A DNA stretch of 55,246 bases, taken from CAKOSP01 sp964371745 (GTDB lineage: Bacteria > Bacillota_I > Bacilli_A > RF39 > UBA660). Each line of letters starts with the position of its first letter. Positions within the stretch are counted from its first letter, which is position 1. Positions 49,591-55,246 of the stretch are shown here, piece after piece. A program made the position numbers and the translations under genes. The notes under the pieces were generated by a model. It was given only the letters and a program-made list of their open reading frames with translations, ran no database searches and was not told the origin of the DNA. The stretch lies in assembly GCA_964371745.1 (NCBI GenBank), contig CAYJNS010000001.1, positions 1-55,246 of the forward strand. Reading direction: 5' to 3'.

Positions 49591-51252
49591 ATGAATGTGA
49601 ACAAAATAGTTTTTACATCAATATTTTTAATTTTTATAGCTGTACTCAGTATTTCTATAGGTTATTCAGCACTTAATTCAACATTAACTATTAGTGGGGA
49701 TGCCACTGTAATAAATAAACAAAATATTAAAATAAATAATATAATATATAAAGATGTTGTCTCAAATGCAAAAGAAATTTATAATTCTAGTTTTTCTGAC
49801 AATGTAGGTAATATTGGAATAAATCTGCCTAATATAGATTCATCAATAACATATACAATAACAATTTTAAATGAAACAGATAGTAATTATTATCTGGGGA
49901 ATGTTGAAGGAATTACCAATACTAATCCTGATATAAGTTATGAAATATTAAATAAAGAAAATATTGTACTAAGTCCTAATACTAGTACAGAATTTGATAT
50001 TAAGTTTACTTATGATGGAGCTTTACCCGATAATAAAGATTTATCTATAAGTTTAAAGTTTAATTTCCATTTAAATTATCGTGAAGAAATATTAAATGGA
50101 GCTTATCCAATTTTAAATAGTGGATTAATACCTGTTACTATAGGTAATGATGGTACTGTAATGGTTGCTGATACAGAAGTTGAGTGGTATAGCTATGAAA
50201 GTAAAGTTTGGGCTAACGCAGTACTTGTAAAAGACCCTTCTGTTACTTATGAAGTTGGAACTATAATACCTATGAATGATATAAAGCAAATGTATGTATG
50301 GATCCCAAGGTATTCTTATGATGCATCTTCAATAGAAAATGATAAAAATGCAATTGATATAACTTTTGTAAATAATGAAACTGTTGCTCACCCTGCATTT
50401 ACATTTGGAACTGATGAACTAAATGGTTTTTGGGTTGGTAAATTTGAAACTGGTTATGAATTTGGTGAAGATATGACAAGTCCAACGTTAGATTACTCTA
50501 TAAAACCTAATGTATATTCTATTGGACCAATAGATATTTACTCGATGTATCAAGGTGTAATTAAAACTAATAATAAGTTTGGATTAGATTCTAGTAGTGA
50601 CTTGCATGTTATTAAAAATACTGAATGGGGAGCAGTTACTTATATTACTCACTCTATATATGGAATATGTACCAGTGATACTAATTGTCCAACAATGACT
50701 AATAATTACTATGCAAATAATTTAAATGATATTATAACAGGGTGTGGTGGAACAACACAACCCACTATTACATCTGGAATTAATGATATTAGTATTTGTC
50801 CTGCTGATTATAGATGGAATACTGTTAATGGATATAAAGCAAGTACTACAAAAAATATAAGTGGTATATACGATTTATCTGCAGGTAAATACGAATATGT
50901 AATGACATTTATGGAAAATCCTTCAGGAGGAGTTTATACTTCGAATAGTAAATTCACGCAAAGTAATCTTCCTGATGAAAAATATTATGATTTATATCCA
51001 GAAAATACTAATAATAAAAATTCTAATGGAGTTATTGGAGATGCTATTCTTGAAATCAAAGACCCAACGGCGACTTATTCATGGAATTATGATTATGCAA
51101 TATTTCACACAACAACATCACCGTTTATTGTAAGAAGTGCTCGTGTAGGAAGTTGGCATTATGCGGGAATGTTTGCTTATTATGGTGTTACAGGTACTTC
51201 CTCTGGTGGTGTTGGAGCTTTTGCTACTCGAAATGTTATAGCTCCAATATAA
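49591..51252 (+). CDS. Surface protein with N-terminal anchor and C-terminal sulfatase-modifying-factor/C-type-lectin-like fold
   Basis: 553 residues. A membrane segment (about 7-25) ends SIGYSALNSTLTISGDATV, a start shared with the 53096 gene. A beta-rich module to about residue 165 (SITYTITILNETDSNYYLGN) follows. The rest resembles formylglycine-generating-enzyme/C-type-lectin-fold proteins: FWVGKFETGYEFG, NTEWGAVTYITHSIYGI, ISGIYDLSAGKYEYVMTF, and the C-terminal FIVRSARVGSWHYAGMFAYY. This last block corresponds to the RGGSW...GFR end of that fold. Such domains include ligand-binding and retroelement-diversified proteins; no reverse transcriptase is here. Catalytic function is not implied. 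Confidence 0.7.
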   Translation: MNVNKIVFTSIFLIFIAVLSISIGYSALNSTLTISGDATVINKQNIKINNIIYKDVVSNAKEIYNSSFSDNVGNIGINLPNIDSSITYTITILNETDSNYYLGNVEGITNTNPDISYEILNKENIVLSPNTSTEFDIKFTYDGALPDNKDLSISLKFNFHLNYREEILNGAYPILNSGLIPVTIGNDGTVMVADTEVEWYSYESKVWANAVLVKDPSVTYEVGTIIPMNDIKQMYVWIPRYSYDASSIENDKNAIDITFVNNETVAHPAFTFGTDELNGFWVGKFETGYEFGEDMTSPTLDYSIKPNVYSIGPIDIYSMYQGVIKTNNKFGLDSSSDLHVIKNTEWGAVTYITHSIYGICTSDTNCPTMTNNYYANNLNDIITGCGGTTQPTITSGINDISICPADYRWNTVNGYKASTTKNISGIYDLSAGKYEYVMTFMENPSGGVYTSNSKFTQSNLPDEKYYDLYPENTNNKNSNGVIGDAILEIKDPTATYSWNYDYAIFHTTTSPFIVRSARVGSWHYAGMFAYYGVTGTSSGGVGAFATRNVIAPI

Positions 51253-51287
51253 ATAAAATCTGGAAAATGAAAGGATCTTTGTAAAAA

Positions 51288-53042
51288 ATGAATGAACCAA
51301 ATATAATAAATAATGTAGAAAATAATCGTTCTTATCCAACAATAAATCGTATAAATAGGCAATTGTTTAATAATGGAAGAGAAGAAATTGATGAATTTGC
51401 AGCTTATTCATACTCACAAGGGTTTGACATGGTGGGTAATATGGTGTATCAAACTCTAATATCTATCCAAGAAAATTTTAAATTTAATAATTTAGCAAAA
51501 ATAGTTATATATGATATAACATCTAATGAAATACACAAAGAAGTTATACTTGATATTGGTCATGCTAATAGTATAACAGTTAATGAAAATAAAAAAGAGT
51601 TATATATAGCTGAATGTTATAGATATAATTCTGATAATACAAAAGCTTTATCAAATAAAATATTTGTAATTGATATTGAAACTTTATTTATAAAAGAAAG
51701 TTATAATGTTTTAGGTGTAGAAGCATTAGCTAGTTGTACGTATGATAAAATAACTAAAAAGCTTTATTGTAATTATGAAACTGAAGTTTATGAATTAAAT
51801 GATAATTTTGAAGTTGTTGATAAAATTATTTTACCAGAAATAGAGTTTGAGTATATAATGCAAACGATTAATATATTTGGTAATAAAATATTTAAAACGA
51901 TATATAATCCTAATGCTTTACTAGAATATAATATTAAAGGTCAATTAGTAAAAATATATAATTTTAATAGTTATAGTAGTGATGGATATTATATAGGTGA
52001 ATTTGAAGATTTTACAGTTATAGATAACGATATATACATAACGACATCACTTTTTCCTTGTAATAGTAGTGGATATAATATGAGTCAAATATTTAATATA
52101 AATATCAAAACTGATCAAATATCAAAAAATAAAAGCACAAACAATACGCAAACGATAAAAAAATATATAGTTGATAATAATTCTATTTGTGTAAATCCTG
52201 ATGGAAGTAAGAATAAACCATTTAAAGAAGTTTTTGAAGTAATACCTTTTATAAATAATTCTTCTTTTCCTTGTGAAATTAAAGTGTTAAAAGCAGAAAA
52301 CAGGTATTCATTTTTATATTTGACTCAAATTAATAATGTTAGATTTACAGCGGAAGTTGGAGTTGAAATTAATGGTATAAGATGTAATAAAATATCAAAT
52401 GTATTTATAAATAATTTTAATATCGGTTATAATAAAGCTTTTACAATTCCACTTAAAATTATTGAATCTTCTGTTACGATAAATAATTGTATTTTTAATA
52501 ATACAATAGGAAAGTTTAATAACTCAATAGAATTAGCAAACAGTGAACTAACTATTACAGGAACTTTTAAGGGCGTGGATAATATATGTGACATAGTATT
52601 AAATAGTGGTAGTAAATTAAATAATAAATTTCCAATAAATTTAGATTTTAGAGCTTCAGATATATTTTTAAATCCAAATAAATATATCATAGCAAAAGAT
52701 TTAGAAAGAATAGATATTGGAGATAGGATACCTCTAAATATCTGTTGTAAAAATAATTTTAATAAATTAAAATCTATATTTAAATATATTAATTTTGATA
52801 TAATTTATTTAGAAAATCAAGAAAAAACAATTACAATAGATATAGATGCTGATAAGTATAAATTTTATGTTAATTGTATAGATGATTATGAGTCATTATC
52901 GCTATTGGTATATAGTATAGAATTATCATTTGACTCTTCTGGGGAGTTGTATTTTAAATCGAGCAAATGTGCAAATATAAACGAAAAAAAATATAATGAA
53001 ATATCAAATTTAAAAATAAAAACTATATGGCTTTCAAATTAA
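51288..53042 (+). CDS. Predicted beta-propeller plus beta-helix protein (TagC/P68-receptor-binding-like)
   Basis: 584 residues without a recognised signal peptide. Residues about 40-290 have repeated propeller-like blades; YSQGFDMVGNMVYQTLISIQ, ILDIGHANSITVNENKKELY and YIAECYRYN resemble the P68 receptor-binding/teichoic acid TagC propeller. Residues about 300-480 (SICVNPDGSKNKPFKEVFEV, VTINNCIFNNT) look like a right-handed beta-helix. Both fold types are common in phage tail proteins. It is 35 bases after the lectin-like gene and AAAGGATC precedes the ATG. Assignment is by eye and tentative. Confidence 0.55.
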   Translation: MNEPNIINNVENNRSYPTINRINRQLFNNGREEIDEFAAYSYSQGFDMVGNMVYQTLISIQENFKFNNLAKIVIYDITSNEIHKEVILDIGHANSITVNENKKELYIAECYRYNSDNTKALSNKIFVIDIETLFIKESYNVLGVEALASCTYDKITKKLYCNYETEVYELNDNFEVVDKIILPEIEFEYIMQTINIFGNKIFKTIYNPNALLEYNIKGQLVKIYNFNSYSSDGYYIGEFEDFTVIDNDIYITTSLFPCNSSGYNMSQIFNINIKTDQISKNKSTNNTQTIKKYIVDNNSICVNPDGSKNKPFKEVFEVIPFINNSSFPCEIKVLKAENRYSFLYLTQINNVRFTAEVGVEINGIRCNKISNVFINNFNIGYNKAFTIPLKIIESSVTINNCIFNNTIGKFNNSIELANSELTITGTFKGVDNICDIVLNSGSKLNNKFPINLDFRASDIFLNPNKYIIAKDLERIDIGDRIPLNICCKNNFNKLKSIFKYINFDIIYLENQEKTITIDIDADKYKFYVNCIDDYESLSLLVYSIELSFDSSGELYFKSSKCANINEKKYNEISNLKIKTIWLSN

Positions 53043-53095
53043 TAATATTTTGATATTTCTTTTGTTAAAGTGATTAGGTAAGAAAGGTTGTTATA

Positions 53096-54163
53096 ATGAA
53101 AAAAGTAATGAATACTAAATTAGTAATTACAATTGTAATATTTACTTCTATTTTATTTATGACAATAGGTTATTCAGCATTAAACGTAAATTTAACAATA
53201 AGTGGTGAAGCTAGCGTTATTCCTCAATCTTTTATAGAAGTCACTAATATATCTATTAAAAGTCAAGAAAATGGTGGATTAGAAAATTATAATTCAGCTT
53301 TTATTGGAAATCAATCAAATATTCATGTTAGTTTACCAAATCAAAATTCAACTATTACTTATGAAATAGAAGTAACAAATGATACAATTAATAATTATTA
53401 CTTAAATAATATAGAAGAGTTATCAACAAATAATATAAATATTAAGTATGAAATAATAAATAAAGAATCAATATTTATTGCGCCAAATAGTGTTCAAGTC
53501 ATAGAAATAAAATTTTATTACGATTCTGTAATAACTTCTAATGTAGATTTATCATTATCACTTAGATATGATTTTATATCTGTACCATTTGAAAATTTAG
53601 AATATATAGTAAGTACAGGAACTCAATATATAGATACAGGGATTATGAATACAGGAGATTATACCTTTGAAAGTGAATATTGGTTTGAAACGAATTTAGA
53701 AAAAGATGGAGTATGGCTTTTCAGTGGACGTAAAACAACTGAGTACACACTAGGTTTTTACATGTTAAACGGCGGTACTATAATTAATAGTTATGGTGGA
53801 ACAACTTTAACATATTCTGGTAAATATTTTCCTATAGAAACTTGGCATGAATTATATTATTCACGTACTAAAGCATCTATAAATGGATTTAACGTTCCAG
53901 TTATAGCTCAAAAATTAGTGCCTGAGGAACACGGTGCATCTATATTACTTGGTGCCAATATTGTAAACTGGGATGGAGGAATAGATACAAGATATTTTAT
54001 AGGAAGAATACAATATTTTAAAATTACAGATGTTACGACTGGCAATTTAATTAGAAATTTTGTACCTGTTAAATTAAATGATACTAATGAAGTTTTATAC
54101 TGGGATACAGTAGAGAAACAATATTATAGTAATATAGGAACTGGAGCATTTACTTCACCTTAA
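53096..54163 (+). CDS. Surface protein with N-terminal anchor and LamG/concanavalin-like C-domain
   Basis: 355 residues. The membrane segment and first 160 residues parallel the 49591 protein (TIGYSALNVNLTISGEASV, NYYLNNIEELSTN, and IINKESIFIAPNS). The C-terminal part from about residue 172 is a LamG-like jelly roll: LEYIVSTGTQYIDTGIMNTG, IGRIQYFKITDVTTGNLIRN, FVPVKLND and YYSNIGTGAF. Such domains bind carbohydrate or protein on the outside. A shared anchor module with different ends shows domain shuffling. GAAAGG stands before the ATG. Confidence 0.7.
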   Translation: MKKVMNTKLVITIVIFTSILFMTIGYSALNVNLTISGEASVIPQSFIEVTNISIKSQENGGLENYNSAFIGNQSNIHVSLPNQNSTITYEIEVTNDTINNYYLNNIEELSTNNINIKYEIINKESIFIAPNSVQVIEIKFYYDSVITSNVDLSLSLRYDFISVPFENLEYIVSTGTQYIDTGIMNTGDYTFESEYWFETNLEKDGVWLFSGRKTTEYTLGFYMLNGGTIINSYGGTTLTYSGKYFPIETWHELYYSRTKASINGFNVPVIAQKLVPEEHGASILLGANIVNWDGGIDTRYFIGRIQYFKITDVTTGNLIRNFVPVKLNDTNEVLYWDTVEKQYYSNIGTGAFTSP

Positions 54164-54199
54164 TAAATTGTTATAATTAAATAGAAAAGAGGCATTTAT

Positions 54200-54880
54200 A
54201 TGAAATTTATATTAAATAAAGACCCTTTGTCTTATGAGGTAAATGCGATTGTGATGTACTTAAAAAATTATAAGTTTTTTGAAAAATATAAATATAATGT
54301 ATCTTATCCTGAATATGAAGAATTTAAGGAGTTATTAAATAAAGCAAGAAATGGAGATATTGAGGATTCTGATTACGAAGAAGTTCAAAGTCAATTTAAA
54401 AAAATTTTAGATATTGATAAGTATAATGCGTTATATGAAAAATGTAAAAATGTTATTATAGAAAACAATAAAATTTTAGAAAAAACCAAAAGCTTATTTG
54501 AGCAACTTAGTTTAAATTTTGATTTTAAATTATTTGATAATTATTTAGTTAATATTACTAAATATGGTCCAGGTGGTTCTTATGATTCAAGTGATGGTAG
54601 TATATTAATAAAATATGGAAAGAATGGTATTAAATTTTCAACATTAATTCACGAATTGTTTCATATAGGAATAGAAGAATCTATAATTCAAAAGTATAAT
54701 ATAAATCATGGTACAAAAGAATATATTGTTGATACTTTTATGTTAACATATTTTAATACATATTTTGATAATTATGTATATCAAGCATTGGATGATAATA
54801 TTGATGAATATGTTAAAGAAAATATTAAAGTTGGTTTTGATTTTAATAAATTAGATTATGTAATGTCACTAAAGATATAA
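54200..54880 (+). CDS. Putative HExxH metallopeptidase-like protein
   Basis: 226 residues, no signal peptide. The core is GIKFSTLIHELFHIGIEE, an HExxH zinc motif with hydrophobic flanks, followed about 25 residues later by a Glu/Asp-containing helix (TKEYIVDTFMLTYF) that could supply the third ligand. The first half is helical. It belongs to no family I can name; the motif with its flanks suggests a zincin-like fold. It lies between surface-protein and amidase genes with AAAGAGGC as ribosome site. Confidence 0.6.
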   Translation: MKFILNKDPLSYEVNAIVMYLKNYKFFEKYKYNVSYPEYEEFKELLNKARNGDIEDSDYEEVQSQFKKILDIDKYNALYEKCKNVIIENNKILEKTKSLFEQLSLNFDFKLFDNYLVNITKYGPGGSYDSSDGSILIKYGKNGIKFSTLIHELFHIGIEESIIQKYNINHGTKEYIVDTFMLTYFNTYFDNYVYQALDDNIDEYVKENIKVGFDFNKLDYVMSLKI

Positions 54881-54951
54881 AGACGTTTATAATTGTAATT
54901 ATATATCACAATAATTAGCCTATAACATATATTAATATAGGTGATGCGAAA

Positions 54952-55246
54952 ATGGCTAAAAAAGTTGTAATTGACGCTGGTCATGGTGGGGAAGATCCAG
55001 GGGCTATAGGTAATGGGATAACTGAAAAAGATTTAAATTTAAAAATTAGTGAATATATTTATGATAGATTATCAGATATGAATATAGAGTCTGCTATGAC
55101 TAGAACTAGAGATACAACGCTTGATCCAGATACAAGAACAGAAATTGTTCAAAGTTTTTACGGAGACGGAGAAGATGTAATAGTTTTATCTAACCACATA
55201 AATGCAGGTGGTGGTGATAAGAAGAATGTAGTCTACATAACAATTT
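54952..55246 (+). CDS. N-acetylmuramoyl-L-alanine amidase (amidase_3), 5' part
   Basis: The visible 98 codons begin MAKKVVIDAGHGGEDPGAIG, the zinc-binding opening of amidase_3, and include TEKDLNLKISEYIYDRL, TRTRDTTLDPDTRT and VLSNHINAGG (the SxHxNA motif). The gene runs off the 3' edge. Amidase_3 enzymes cut the bond between MurNAc and the stem peptide. No signal peptide is seen, a feature also of phage and sporulation-type amidases. GGTGATG is the ribosome site. Its place after phage-tail-like and surface genes hints at release or wall remodelling (inference). Confidence 0.9.
   Translation, partial: MAKKVVIDAGHGGEDPGAIGNGITEKDLNLKISEYIYDRLSDMNIESAMTRTRDTTLDPDTRTEIVQSFYGDGEDVIVLSNHINAGGGDKKNVVYITI

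Noticed and set aside
49591..51252. Diversity-generating retroelement
   Set aside because: Only a lectin-like C-terminus is seen; no reverse transcriptase or template repeat found in the window.
1..55246. Possible Mycoplasma-type genetic code (UGA as Trp) because of AT-richness
   Set aside because: map, secY and the aminotransferase end in TGA at family-normal lengths with ATGA/GTGA overlaps, and Trp is written TGG throughout.
1..55246. CRISPR array, tRNA, rRNA or transposase genes
   Set aside because: No regularly spaced direct repeats beyond the two-copy element at 14751-14817, no cloverleaf with CCA-proximal features seen by eye, and no transposase motifs.
49591..55246. Complete prophage
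   Set aside because: No integrase, capsid, portal, terminase or repressor seen; two genes have surface-anchor starts like the chromosomal loci.

Overview
The window comes from a very AT-rich member of the Bacillota, probably a reduced-genome Bacilli/RF39-type gut lineage (inference from gene order and protein style). Several conserved genes end in TGA (map, secY, the aminotransferase), so UGA is a stop here and the Mycoplasma code does not apply. MurC, a MurJ-type flippase, an M23 peptidase and an amidase indicate a peptidoglycan wall.

Region 1 (1-10101) is the end of the S10 operon followed by the spc and alpha operons: rpsC(partial)-rplP-rpmC-rpsQ-rplN-rplX-rplE-rpsZ-rpsH-rplF-rplR-rpsE-rplO-secY-adk-map-infA-rpmJ-rpsM-rpsK-rpoA-rplQ. 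It closes with a clear terminator. rpmD (L30) is absent from its usual place.

Region 2 (10119-30396) keeps the gene order found beside oriC in Bacillus: parA-parB-DUF951-(AbgT transporter)-ychF ... rpsF-ssb-rpsR ... rplI-dnaB-M23 peptidase-walJ-rlmH-ung. Two islands interrupt it. One, between ychF and rpsF, holds a DUF4143-type ATPase preceded by a tandem palindromic repeat, a surface protein, and a broken purA fragment. The other, between rpsR and rplI, holds an unknown gene and a tight four-gene operon: class A beta-lactamase-like protein, PLP aminotransferase, ATP-grasp ligase and SipW/ER-type signal peptidase.

Region 3 (30424-43867) has a LemA-like protein, a MurJ-type flippase and an MBL-fold hydrolase, then a surface-protein locus. 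Two genes run leftward and four rightward from a shared divergent promoter region. All six, plus 16351-17850, share an N-terminal membrane segment and a TasA/SipW-substrate-like module of about 200 residues. The C-terminal modules differ: either a 'GVRP...L' domain, or a long glycine-rich domain like the ALK/LTK glycine-rich domain, in two cases interrupted by a discoidin-like insertion. The SipW-type peptidase in region 2 is a plausible processing enzyme for them.

Region 4 (43866-47219) has a GerQ-like spore-coat homologue, a 59-residue unknown, a ten-helix membrane protein ending in a helix-turn-helix, a 32-residue peptide gene with a near-perfect ribosome binding site, a small XRE regulator and an unknown helical protein. 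The membrane protein/peptide/XRE trio is a candidate peptide signalling or bacteriocin locus.

Region 5 (47267-55246) has murC, a PHP phosphoesterase, then an extracellular-type cluster: a sulfatase-modifying-factor/C-type-lectin-fold surface protein, a propeller plus beta-helix protein, a LamG-like surface protein, an HExxH protein and the start of an amidase_3 gene that runs off the window. No rRNA, tRNA, CRISPR array or transposase was recognised.
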